A DNA stretch of 64,000 bases, taken from Myrica gale (Eukaryota > Streptophyta > Magnoliopsida > Fagales > Myricaceae). Shown one piece after another: positions 22,327-33,523 of this stretch (its first letter is position 1; each line of letters begins with the position of its first letter). The position numbers and the translations under genes are program-made. The DNA lies in assembly GCA_963930655.1 (NCBI GenBank), contig OZ005608.1:5332001-5396000 (forward strand), in the 5' to 3' direction. The notes below the pieces were generated by a model. It was given only the letters and a program-made list of their open reading frames with translations. It made no database searches and was not told the DNA's origin.

Positions 22327-23599
22327 TACTCACTTTTACCTCCAGCCTACTCAGCTCCACATTGGACCAATCTTGCAGGAGAAAATCTTTTGGAGTTGCT
22401 GAATTCCAATTCTACCCCTCCAGTCAATTTAGTTTCTCCTTCAGTCAATTTTGCTGGTAATATCGCGTCTTGCAACTCCGTTTTATTTTTTTTCAAATGA
22501 TGAATGAGTTATTGATTTTAGGGCTTCTGATCATATGGTTTCTCAATTATCTTATATTACAAATATGACTTCTCTTGCTACTCCTTGTTCGGTTAAATTA
22601 CCTACCGATGAAGTTGTTTTTATTACCTAATCAGGGACTGTCCATTTAACTCCTCCTTTAATTCTACACAATGTCCTTTTTGTTTCTCAATTCAATTTAT
22701 TATCCATTAGTAAACTTACTACTGATCTAAATTGCATTGCATTTTTTTCTTGAATTTTTGTATTTTTCAGGACCTTGTCACGAAGAGGCTGATTGAAATG
22801 GGTGAAGTTCATGATGGACTCTACTACTGCAAATTTCTATCCATCTCCTCTCTTCATTCCACTTGCGTGCCCTCTCCTCATTTGTGGCACGCCCGTCTCA
22901 GTCATTCCTCTATGTAATGTCTCCCTAAAATTATTAATATTTCCTTCAATAGTCTCTAATTGCTACCTTTTCATTTATAGTTTTTATTGTATAACATTAT
23001 TCTTTCTATCTTTAATTTTATTTACTTTATAAACAAATTCAATGTATAAACACCAATCTACATATAACAATTTTCACAAATCTCTCAAATTATCTTCACA
23101 AATCTCAACACTAACTCTAACTTAGACATATGGGAATCTCTTCCTATTGTTCCCTCCAGTTCTCTTTTGCAAATTCATAGATTCTAAATTCTTGGTTGTT
23201 CACTCGTCTGATAATTTTTGACATCGTCCGAAAGTATTTGGAAAAATCTTGGAAATTATTACATTTGAATTGTTGTTATCTAACTTACCCAAAAAAAATT
23301 ATTGTTATCTACAAAGGATTTGTCTTGCAACTTCTTTCGTTGCTGTCCTTCTGAAAACAAAATGAATTTGTGATTGTCTAGCTGACATGATCATCGTAAC
23401 ACCCTCTGAATCTCATACACTTGTAAATAGAGAAATGAAGGGCATGTGTGCTGGCTGAACAAGTTATACTCACAGTAAGGCCTAACCTCTTCCATTGTGG
23501 ATTGTTGTCGATTTTGGTTGATCGTGCTTTGGTTATGCATTTATTTTATCTTATTTGTGAAATGCAATTCTTATATCGGTTAATGCTCATTTTTTATGT

Positions 23600-24970
23600 T
23601 TGCATACATTTTCTTTCACCAATGAGTGGTGACATTTTGTTTCCCTTTGTCCATTCGTGACAAAAAGGGGGAGAATATTTGCAATGAAGAACTGGCTGTG
23701 AGGGATAATAGATTAAGGAGGAACAAATACTTTACTTTTATACTTCATTTGCAACTTCAACTATATATATTTATTTGTTCTCTATGTTTTCATTTGGTCT
23801 TTGAGATTGTATTTTTCAGGTAACAGATTCAAAAACTCTTGAACAAGTCTTTTAGGTCACATGATTGATATTCATGTAAATAGATCATTGCATTGGTGAT
23901 TGACAAAGATCTATGATTTGTTTATTTTTATATATGTGAGTTTTGTCATGGAATTGCCAAGGGAGGAGTTTGTTAGTGCATTTTTGTGCTGGCATCATTC
24001 CGTGTCAAAATATGTCGTGATCGAGTTGTAATTTTGGTCCCCACATTTGTTCAAGAGTTAAAGTTGATGGTCTGTCCAGAGTCATCACGTTTAACCAGCG
24101 ATCAACAAGCACTCGAGCGCCCTTAAAAAATTCAGACAGAGTCATCATGTTCAACTAGCGTTCAACAAGTGCTCGAGCGCCTTTGAAAAAATTCAATCAC
24201 ATTCAACCAGAGTTTAAAAGCGCTTGAGCGCTCAGTTATAATTTCAAACAAAAAACTAGTGTTCGACGAACGTTTGACAAGCACTTGACGAGCGCTCGAG
24301 CGATTTCCGACGAATTTCAAAAATTGCTGAATTTTTAGACTTTCCTTGTGAAACCAAGGGAAACCCCACTAGGTTTTGAGGAAGGCCGTCCAAAACCTAA
24401 TTGAGGCCTCCATTGAGCATACTTGTGTCTCTTTCCTTGAGAGAAAACTCCCAGAAGATTTGTGCTTCAAGATTGATGTGTATTTCTCCGTTATTCCATC
24501 AAATATCATTGTAACTTTCATGGTGTTGAAGACGTGCTGAAGAAAAAGAGTGTTCGGTGAAGAATCCATAAGAAGAACCTCAAAGTTCTGAGGAGAATGC
24601 CGCACGGAGCGGGTCTAAGCAATGAGGCTTAGATTATTACATCAGGGTTGTCATAGTCAAGCAATTGGGGTTGCTCGTGTCTGAATCAATGTTTGTAAGT
24701 TTTTTTTTTCTTAGTGGATTCTAGGTGGCTGTTAGCCCGAAATGATTTTTCCTTTAAATGGTATTTCAATTTTTCCACTTCGTCCCCAAATCCTTGTCTC
24801 TTTGTGTGTTTGAAGTTTGATTTAATTTTCCGCTGCCTATTTGTTGATTGAGTTGATTATTATGCATATTTAGGCTGAAATTTTTAGAACATGTTTAATA
24901 ATTGTTATTGAATTTGTAATGAGAGGGAAAACACATATTCACTCCCTCTAGGTGTTAATAGGGTCTAAAC
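23600..24970 (+). mobile_element. 3' end and LTR of another Ty1-copia element (remnant)
   Basis: The string caaaaagggggagaat near 23660 and a polypurine-like gccaagggaggagt just before 23970 are typical of the 3' internal end of plant copia elements. The LTR would begin tgttagtgcatttttgtgc near 23971 and run to about 24970. It contains several copies of the motif gctcgagcg. No coding region is left, so this is a fossil fragment; its right boundary is approximate. Confidence 0.5.
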
Positions 24971-26057
24971 CGAATTTTTCAGGTTTGTTTCATGCACGTG
25001 AACTAGTAAACTTCAAGGGTCAAACAAATTAAAACCAATAATTGGAGTGGGGGATTAGATGAATACAATTGCAAGTTGCTGATCATTAATTAGAAAATAG
25101 ACAATATTGATTACGATCATTCACTACAAGAAATACCTGCTTTAACCACGTGGCGAGTTAAGGTCCCCAACCTCCCATCACTAAAGCACGCTCTTTGTCC
25201 ATGACTAAGTCAAATGGTCACGGTGGAAAGCGTCTCCACACAACATCGACGAGTCAGAGGTCGTAACTGCCTTAGTATTCCAGTCACAATTTTGCTACGG
25301 TCTTGGTTTGTCAAGAATGCTTGTTTAGACGACATTGGTGCTCGTCGCTGAAATGTTTTTTGCTGCCGACGAGCTGATACACGTTGGCGAAGGTAAGGGT
25401 AATACAAAAGTTTAAAACCGGAGAGAAAAGTGGGAAACAACTCCCTCAAATTTTTGCATACTAAAATTTGGAAACAATGTGGTAGAGAGCAAGAGATAAA
25501 AGTGTCAAACTGAGGCCTGAACGTGAGACATTCTGTTTGAAAATGAGTGCGGCAGAGAGAGGAAGGCATTCTATTCTTTTGCTCTATTTTGGTTTGTACA
25601 CATTTTTCATTTTTCTCTTACTCTAGATGATGGAGGCATGAACTAATGTCTTGGTCTTTTACCATCTTTGTCTATAATCTAATTTCTAGCATCTGAGTTC
25701 AGGTTCGTAAATATATAATATGGGTGAAGCTATATGTTATGTTCTGTTAGACTAACTTGCGCTCTGGTTTAGGCAAAAATGCTTCTCATGAAAGCTATGT
25801 TTGTTTGTTATGAGTAGAACTAATAAATGAATCCATGGCAGACTTGTTTCTAATACATGTATAGTCACAGTGAAGATGCAATTTTGATTGGCAAAGCTTT
25901 GGAGACAGTTGTGGACGGAGAGTTGGAAACCACCGCAATGGAAAAAGGGCAGATTTATTAGGTTACAACAGAAACATGTGGGTATAAGGTTCTTCTCTAA
26001 CCACCACAATTTTGGTTTGTACACTTTTTTTTCTTTTTTTCTCTGCAGATTTATAAG

Positions 26058-26414
26058 CTAGGCTGAAACGGACCCAACATCACAATCTGTTACAGAGTCA
26101 GGCAACAAATAAAAACTAATAGGACCAGATAAGTCAAGATGAATACACCAACTAGCCAAATTATGGGCAGCATAATTCCCCTCCCTCAGGGTCCAAACGA
26201 AGCTCCAGGTCAAATGAGCGTCCAGAAGACTTCTAATAGTCTCCACCTCCCCTGCAATTTTCCAATCTGGTGCATCATCCCAAGAGCTCACTTGGTTCAC
26301 TAGCTCAAGACAATCACCCTCAATACAAATAAGGGAGGTCTCAAAATATTTAGCAATACAACAGGCCAGCCTTGCAGCCCGTGCCTCTCCTTTAAGGGGG
26401 TTTTTTCCCTTCAC
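26058..26414 (-). pseudogene. RNase H-like (RVT_3) domain fragment inside the CACTA element
   Basis: The 118-residue open frame contains EARAARLACCIAKYF, IEGDCLELVNQV and LREGNYAAHNLASWC. These match the order of motifs in plant RVT_3 RNase H-like domains, found at the end of many LINE-type reverse transcriptases and in stand-alone plant RNase H-like proteins. The frame starts within the domain, so the N-terminal catalytic strand is absent. It is probably a retroposon-derived or captured fragment rather than a functional gene. Its orientation is opposite to the ERECTA-like exons. Confidence 0.6.
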
Positions 26415-27073
26415 TTGTGTGTGTACACATTTTTAATTGAGTAACATTTAAGTTATTTGCAAAAGCTCCAATATATTATGTTTCTCATCTCCAGAAACTG
26501 TATGATTCTTATAAGCTTTTTTGGATTTGGATTATTGCGTTCACTCAGTTCTATGATTTGGATTATTTGTATTAAAAATGCAACTGTTTGAACATATAGA
26601 TGATATTCGTATTAAGTGCAAAACCTTATTTGGAAGTTAGCAATTCTAGTTCTTATTGAATCTCCCGGGAAAAACTAATTAAAAAAGATGCATTGATTAC
26701 TCTCTCCTCTGTAATGTTCATGTCTAGATTTCCTACTATGATAAGTTGTAGAATTCGATGACTTTATTTGTCCATTATGAAGCACTTGCTGATGTTGCAT
26801 AAAATTTCATTTTTTATAAGCGATAAATTGCTTAAAACAATCTAGATGTTGCAGCAAATCATGTTGCACATAACATTTTAAATGACTTTTTGTGTGCGGC
26901 TTGAACTAGATATGAGGTTTTGCAAATGAGTGAAATCTCTATGAGCATTACTTTTCATTTGCACCAGGGTGGAGGAAAGGATTTTATTGTCAAAGATATC
27001 TGCCTGCAGTTGAACCCTATATTTCAACTTCGTTAATCTGTGATCCTTATATGCTGATGGGTGTTACATACAG

Positions 27074-27495
27074 GAATCTAAGTGGCAATCGTCTTGATCT
27101 TTCATTACTAGCATAATTTGGCAACCTCAGAAGTATACAGATTATGTGAGTTGGTTAGTCTTTTATGTTCAGTAATAATAGTGAGTTAGTTGAGCCATCA
27201 GCTTTTGCTCTTATCCAGTTGTTAGTGATACTTATTTATAAAGGTAGTGATATGTCATTCAATAATCTCTTTGGTGGCATCCCTCCAGAGTTGGGTTTGT
27301 GGCAGAATCTTAGTTCCCTGTGAGTTTGCTACTACTTTCCTACTCTAATGATATTTTTGTAGTTAGCACATATCCGGTATTTACAGTGAAGTCATTTACT
27401 TGAAGAATATGTTGTGGTAGGGCTAATCTTAACAACAATATGTTGGGTGGAAAAATTCCTGATCACCTGGCGAACTGTTTCAGTCTGGCCACCCT
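27074..27495 (+). pseudogene. Captured exons of an ERECTA-family LRR receptor kinase gene
   Basis: Three consecutive leucine-rich-repeat exons, 27074-27145, 27248-27319 and 27421-27495 (72, 72 and 75 bp), are each bordered by AG and GT and joined in phase 2. Their translation reads FGNLRSIQII, DMSFNNLFGGIPPELG, WQNLSSL and LNNNMLGGKIPDHLANCF. This follows the late LRRs of ERECTA/ERL proteins, where I recall FGNLRSIQIIDVSFN and LNNNKIHGKIPDQLTNCF in the same order. Introns are retained, so the copy was made from genomic DNA, not from a transcript. A TAA at 27114-27116 replaces the usual Glu codon before FGNL, and no kinase or signal-peptide exon is nearby. It is a non-functional fragment carried by the CACTA element. 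ERECTA receptors act in stomatal patterning and organ growth; nothing suggests this piece does. Confidence 0.75.
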
Positions 27496-28361
27496 GTAAG
27501 TTTTCATTTTTATACCTCTTTCAGCTTCATGACGTAATTAATAAAGTTTACTTTCTCTTATCTACTAGTTCTCGTAATGATTTCGTTTACAATTGGGCAT
27601 TACTCTTGGGTATTATGACAAACATTTTATAGGCACAAATGCTCTCTTGCAGTGCCAATGCTAGCTGAAAAATCCTCATGTCCCGAATACAACCAGTGCA
27701 CAATAAAGTTATTTCCAACAAATCAATGCTGGGGAATTTCGTCCTTGGGTAGAGATGTATCATGTGAAAAAAAGTTACAGCGTTGAGAGAGAGAAAGAAT
27801 ACAACTTTGTAATATTTGGACACAACTGTATTACACAGTTAACAATTTTGTAATCCTTGATGCATTGTAATCATTATCAATTTGTTGTATACAAAACATT
27901 GAAGGAAAATAAAATATTCAAATATATTTACATATTTGTATGGTAGTCTGGTAGAGAAAGAACACAATACAAAGAAAAAAATGAGTATTTGAAAATGTAG
28001 ACAACAACGCCCACAACAACTAGGCAACCAACATGGTTGTGGGCCAAACTATTGTCCTGTCGGGAGTGGCCATTTGCAACGGAAGACGATCGTCAACGCG
28101 AAGTAACTACGGCCAGCTCGTCCGACTTGTGGTCCTCATCACCGACGACTGCTCAACCGTTCTCCTAACGCCATTCAAGGTCGACACAACATCAACTTGG
28201 CTGACGAAGAAGCGCGATTGTCGCGGTTGAGCTGTCTCCACGCGGCAATCGCGACCAACGCTAGACGACCGAAAGCTGTGGCCGAAGGGCTCCAATGACG
28301 ATTTTATGTTGTTTTAGTGATGGCAACACTATCGGGCAAGCCCGATATTCTTGTAGTGATT

Positions 28362-29742
28362 GATGTGATATCAGTTTATGCGAAATTACAAATGGACAGA
28401 TAAACTAATTAGAAAATCACTAAACCACATGGGTTTGTGTGTTTGCAAAGCCTTGGCATGAAAGAAACAAAGAGACAGGGTGGTAAGTAATTCAGATAGT
28501 CAGATGGAAGAACTAGAGCAGCTTTATGAGGTACTACTCGTGCCTTGCATATGGCAGCCACCGATCGAGGAACTTAACTAACGATCTGATCGATATTTTG
28601 ATCAGTAAGATTCCTTGTTATATTAGTGATCTTGAGAGCTCCTGATTCCCCCACGTATAAACGAGGTAAAAGGGCCAGCAGATAAGAGGCAACATAATGC
28701 CATTAATCTCAACAAAACAGAAAAGCATGTGCATCTTCCATTACATTCCCCAATAGGGATCTCCAGGTGGGTCACCGTTTTTAATATTTTATGGATCGAG
28801 TAGTTTTGTTGGTTGAGATAAAGGCAGAACATCTTTCAAATCAGATGGAAATTAGGAAGAGAAAATATTGTTCTTTCTTTTGGATTGGTAGACTCAAGAA
28901 ATAAGAAAAAAAGATACAAAAACTTTATCGCACACAACTTCATTCTGGGTCAACCTATATATCTAATCAGCACTAGCTTACATGTAATGATTCTATCCTC
29001 GACACTGACGAGTAGGCTATAGAATTCATTGCTTTGTGCAAAGAGATATACTTTTTCCGTGCCCAAACCACTCTCATGTCTAGCAAGTGGCAGTACTTCA
29101 AGATTTGCAGTCACATACTAATAGATCCTTCCAATTATCACAACACGAGACCCAGTATTTGACTCCCATATGTGTTTGTACAAGCAATATTTCCATAGAT
29201 TCGAAGAGAACAAAAATTGCAAAGGAAACATGTACAATACTTTCTTCCAGACATTGTTTGGTGTTCTTTGTTCTTTGCTGTGACCGCCAGCTTTAACGCA
29301 TTTTCTGTAGCTATGGGATTTTCCTTCACAAGCATCTTATTGCAGGAAAGCATAGTTTTATCACCCATATAAATAGCTGTAGGTTTTTTCGTCTTCATGA
29401 TCTAATTTCACAACAGCAGGAATAGATCTTGTGTTGGCTTTTTATTCCCATTCCCCATTTCATTCTAGGAGTTGGGCAAAGATGATGAGAGATATAAGAT
29501 TACGATCGAAAACAAAGAAAAGAAAAGGATAGAGCGATGAAAATTTCCTTCCAAATAACGAAGTATTTGCATTTCTTACTATGATCAGGTATCTTAATTG
29601 CCCTTGATCGATTAACATGATACCCAGAGTTTGATTTTCTCTTACAAAAGAGTAATATATGTTGATGAAAATTTACAATTATGACAACAATCGGCAATTT
29701 CACACAGAACACCTTCTCTCTATTTGAACATTTCGAGTCTAA
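28362..29742. other. Intergenic DNA
   Basis: No gene is recognised. The right end should contain the 3'UTR of the minus-strand MIF gene. Two small frames at 29087-29398 overlap on opposite strands and have no recognisable content. Confidence 0.45.
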
Positions 29743-30027
29743 TTAATGATTGAAATTAGGTGGAGAATACTCACAAACTACCTCAGTTTCCACTTCCTTT
29801 CTGTGGAAATTCCGGTGGCAGCCGCAAGCAGCGCATGTAAGAGAACTATTGGTGCCTTCCTCACCACTTGCCATGAACTCCCTGCATCCGTCCACAGCAT
29901 AGCCTCCGAGATTGGCGGCGTGGTTCTTTTGGCACTCTGCATACCGTACAGTTCTGACCACAGAAGATGTTGTATTAGAGCTTCTGCTCGAGCAATCTTT
30001 TTTCACTACTACTTGGCGTTTCTTCAT
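29743..30027 (-). CDS. MIF2: Mini zinc finger protein (MIF), ZF-HD-type zinc finger without homeodomain
   Basis: A single exon encodes 94 residues. After a basic, serine-rich N-terminus, the ZF-HD dimerisation zinc finger spans about residues 25-77: [27 protein letters not shown], then [13 protein letters not shown]. It ends with the acidic [11 protein letters not shown] tail seen in MIF proteins. MIFs lack a homeodomain. They dimerise with ZF-HD transcription factors and keep them from binding DNA, affecting hormone responses and floral meristem termination. The N-terminal [10 protein letters not shown] and the tail fit the MIF2/MIF3 type. The length is normal for the family and the gene looks intact. 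A TATA-like tatataaaaa lies near 30066-30076 on this strand, which would leave a very short leader, or the leader may be spliced. Confidence 0.93.
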   Translation of the reverse strand: MKKRQVVVKKDCSSRSSNTTSSVVRTVRYAECQKNHAANLGGYAVDGCREFMASGEEGTNSSLTCAACGCHRNFHRKEVETEVVCEYSPPNFNH

Positions 30028-30029
30028 CC

Positions 30030-31767
30030 TTGAAAAGCCCTACTTCAGGAATCCCAGTTTTTTTTTTTATATATCTATATATATTTGAGCGGAAATGGAT
30101 TGATGCCGTAAACTTTTGACCCCTTTTTTCATCCAAAAAAGTAAAGAGTAGATGAAAAAAGGTTTAGCTTTTTGGTGCAGCCTAAACCTAACCCTAGCCA
30201 GTATGTATATTTATATGGCCGAGTGGAATATCTTACCAATTTTTCCATGCCCCATGGTTCACTAAGAGGGCAAAGATTGACCCAAATTTTGGTTTGTCGA
30301 CCAATGAGAGCGTACTGCGTCACTAAAATAGAGTGGCATGCTTCCATTATTTTCCCAACAAAGGAGAAAGTAGGTCACAGGGTCACACATTTCTTTTACA
30401 AGCATAAACAAAGCATCCTCCACACTAGTACTGCAACGTGGCACGGTTTGATCAATAATTAATAAGGATGACAAGAACTCAAATGCGAGACATAATTGTA
30501 GAACAATCTTGTCCTTACATAAACTAGAATGGTCTTCGGAAGTGATATTTCAACTGCCTTGCAAGAAGCTGTACGTAATTACCCGATAGAAAATGCAACT
30601 TTTTCAAAGTAATTGGGACGACACAACTTTAATATAAGAAAAGTCGTCTAAGAATGCAAATTACTGATTAACCATGACCACAGTCGTGACCATCTAATTA
30701 GCTGGATTCTCTTTGTAAATTTCTGTGGGTCCAAACTGATACTTTAAAGGCAGGTTTCTGTGGACCCTCTGAGACCTGTGAAAACAACTCTTGTCTAGCT
30801 AATTACCTGAGATTCTACTAATTAAGATCATTGTCCATCACGACTCCCGGTCAACACAAATTAATGAGATACTCTTCTAGTCGTGTAGACGATATAATTA
30901 ATTAGAAAATCAATAATCCAATATTTGTAATCCACAGTGCACAATTTGAAAGCATGATCAAGACCAGATGCTTCTCTAACTGGCTGAGAAAGGTGCATGG
31001 ATGCATAGTTCTTGTATGTCAACACTGTCTTGATATAAACTTAATGCTGAGCTAGCTAGCTTCTGCTTAAGGCGGGCAGAATCCAGAGAGTTAAAAAATC
31101 GAAAACAAATAAAAATACTTTTCACAAACTTCTTTCGGCTATGCAAACACGTTGATTTTGATGTTGAAACTTTTGGAGTTCTTCAAGGGAGCCACAAGTA
31201 ATGGATGCAAAAGCAGGCATGAGAAGCCTCCACCATGTCAAAGTCATGAGGAACAAGCCGGGGACAGACACCAAATGGGGCAGTAACATGTGCATATCTA
31301 TATATATTTCCCACCTAAAAAAAGTGAGAAAGGACAAAGACGTCACGTGGTTGTCAATCGGAAACGTGCAAATTGTCATTAATCAATTCGATAGTCTTTC
31401 TATTATTCTCAGCCCACATATATATGATCTTCGTCTAAAGGAATCAGTTCGATATTCAATTCGGCGTGCCTCACTAAACAGTCAAAAAAGGTTAGAGAGA
31501 AACTGAAATCGCTCAGTACTGAGAAGTGAAATCCAGCAAATATTAATCCTTTAATTATTTCTTCTTTGGGAAGTACATAATTAGCACTTCCGTGCATGCT
31601 CCATGGAATAACTCAATTATTTTCATAACATCGTATGTGATCTTTTGACTATATATGGTCAAATCAGTACTGAGTCTTTTTTCTGTTTCGCCTGGAAGAT
31701 CGTAACCCCGGAGGCAGTGGGGCGGGTGACGGATGAAAATGATCTCTCTTTTCTTGTCAAGAAGTTG
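30030..31767. other. Promoter region of MIF and intergenic DNA
   Basis: The first several hundred bases should hold the MIF promoter. No gene is recognised. Small overlapping frames at 30129-30474 and 31122-31597 on both strands have no family resemblance. Confidence 0.4.
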
Positions 31768-31834
31768 GTATTGAGATATTATCAGAAGTTGGTATAGAGA
31801 TATTATCAGAAGTTGGTATAGAGATATTATCAGA
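31768..31834 (+). repeat. 24-bp minisatellite, about three units
   Basis: The unit agaagttggtatagagatattatc is present nearly three times, with one base difference in the first copy (tattgag for tatagag). On the minus strand it creates a repeated LLIISLYQ-like translation, which is an artefact. Confidence 0.85.
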
Positions 31835-33380
31835 TACATCAAACATGAAAAATGTCCTTTTCTCTAATTTTGGAGAGTCAAGTCTCTTTCTTCCCTAGTC
31901 ATGCTGTTTTTGGTTGGCCAGATCGATCGACAGTTCTGATCGTTAACTCCATAATAGCTTGAGTAAGGTATAATCAAGTCAACATCTCGAAAAATGGATA
32001 CACTTTCTCTATGCACTCTTCCTGAGTTATATGTACATCAGAGAAATTATATAAGAGAAAAAGAGGAAGGTAGAACAATTAATCTATACTTTAAATCTCC
32101 ATTAATAATAACATGGTTTGATGGAAACCTTTCTTTAAATGATCCTTGGAATTGCAAAAACTTTCTCTCTCTACTTTTGGAACATGCATCGAGCGACCAA
32201 ATGCAGATTTAAATGGTTCCCACTTCCCACACAGTACCCTTATTTATATCTTTCATCAAGCTTATGATAACCATCGAACACTCACGAGAATATTCTTTCT
32301 TATGGGTATTTTTCAAAATCTCCGCTTTGATCTTGCCATCCTTTTTTTTTCTTTTTCTCCAGATGCTATCAAGTTTTCCTAATTCTTTGAATATCAGCGC
32401 AGCAGTAGAAGTGCATTGGTTTTAAAAGAGTACGTACTGTTTTTTTTCTCTTTTCCTTTTGTTAGGAAGATGTGGAAGTCTTTTTTAAAGATGTAAATTT
32501 GATCTTCTTCCCCTGAACCAAGTGAGAGAGCGAAGGCCAATACTATAATCAGGTTTAATTCTTTTGACAGGAGAACTAAAAGTCGATACAGAGCGGCTTG
32601 AGAGAGAGAGTGGGCGGGGAAGTGGCGGATTAGAGGTTGCAATAATTAGCTTCCAGGCGAGCTTTTTGCTCCCAACAAAAAGAATATCTTTTCAGGTCTG
32701 ATACAAATATAAGAGGACGAGGAAGAATTACTCAACCACAAATTTGATTGTGGACACTGCATGTAGAGAGGGGCAGACCCTTTTTCTTCTCCAATCTCCA
32801 CCCATGTATGACATGCAAATGATCATTAAGGGAAATACATCTTCTGTTTCTCGTTTCTTCTGTTTTCTGCGTCAATTACAATAAGAAGCTCTTCTGTTCC
32901 TGGGACGATCTAGGGTCCACACTTCAGAAGCTCAGAGAAATGAAAGCTTAACGTTCATATTTATATATGAAGGCGCTTGTATACAAAAGAAAAGCAATTC
33001 CGTAAAGAAGTTGTAGACAGATAGCATCTTCTCCTTAATTATATTGGGTGGTGGAAGGCCCAAATGTCGATCAATTATTCAATTCCAGCGCTTGTCCTTT
33101 AGCTTTATACATCAGTCAATTGAGGTTCTTATGATGGCTAGCTGAGATTTTGGCTTATGACCCCAGTACAGATTTGGCTAAAACTTTTTTTTTTCTTGAT
33201 CACGGTCCAAAACAGACCCGCAATACAGCAGACCAGGTCGAAAACAACCGGCGGGGATCCTAATTGAGAGAACCATACATTATACACCCACCCCACAAAT
33301 CATGATTTTTCTTCTCGTGGGGCCATATATCTATCGTCCAGACCATGAACTTCCCTCAAATGCCCCCAGATGGGGGTAGC
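31835..33380. other. Intergenic DNA
   Basis: No gene recognised. The interval is AT-rich with short low-complexity tracts. Confidence 0.4.
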
Positions 33381-33523
33381 TTCTGGGTCATACTCATTGA
33401 GCCCAGATGAACTGTCCTCATATGCGCGCGGATGGGGGCAGCATGGCCTTAATGGCATGGTCGTTTATAAGGCCATCAGGTTCAACCAAAAATCTCTCTC
33501 CAGTTGGTATCCTAGAAAACTGA
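33381..33523 (+). repeat. Dispersed repeat, copy A (matches 63860-64000)
   Basis: From ttctgggtcatactcattg to tcctagaaaactga this segment is about 95% identical by eye to the end of the window, with a few substitutions and two small length differences. The repeat family is not identified; an LTR-type origin is possible. Confidence 0.75.

Larger units (their letters stand above)
18810..23115 (+). mobile_element. Ty1-copia remnant (broken, interrupted by two insertions)
   Basis: An LTR-like segment, about 18810-19075, has a TATA-like ctatataag near 18838. It is followed by a primer-binding-site-like stretch ending gagc and a gag region (about 19090-19735) with the copia signature NGDNYLRWQRAMKIAL. 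A short gag-pre-integrase-like region (about 22790-22917) precedes a second partial LTR (about 22925-23115) that matches the first near 18898-19075. Two hAT-like insertions sit inside. It is an old fossil with many breaks, and most of pol is not recognisable. The two LTR parts have diverged visibly, so insertion is old relative to the 55.6-kb element. Confidence 0.7.
25122..28358. mobile_element. Non-autonomous CACTA (En/Spm) transposon with captured gene fragments
   Basis: The ends are CACTACAAGAAATACC on the left and, reverse-complemented, CACTACAAGAATATCGGG on the right. The 3-bp target duplication ATT is present on both sides (25119-25121 and 28359-28361). CACTA termini with a 3-bp duplication define the superfamily. 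The 3237-bp interior encodes no recognisable transposase. It carries a minus-strand RNase H-like frame (26058-26414) and three plus-strand exons of an ERECTA-family LRR receptor kinase gene (27074-27495). The GC-rich segment 27990-28340 near the right end is a likely subterminal region. The well-kept ends and target duplication suggest a moderately recent insertion. Confidence 0.85.

Noticed and set aside
31768-31834. Possible CRISPR-like spaced repeats
   Set aside because: The units are directly adjacent without spacers, and this is plant nuclear DNA.
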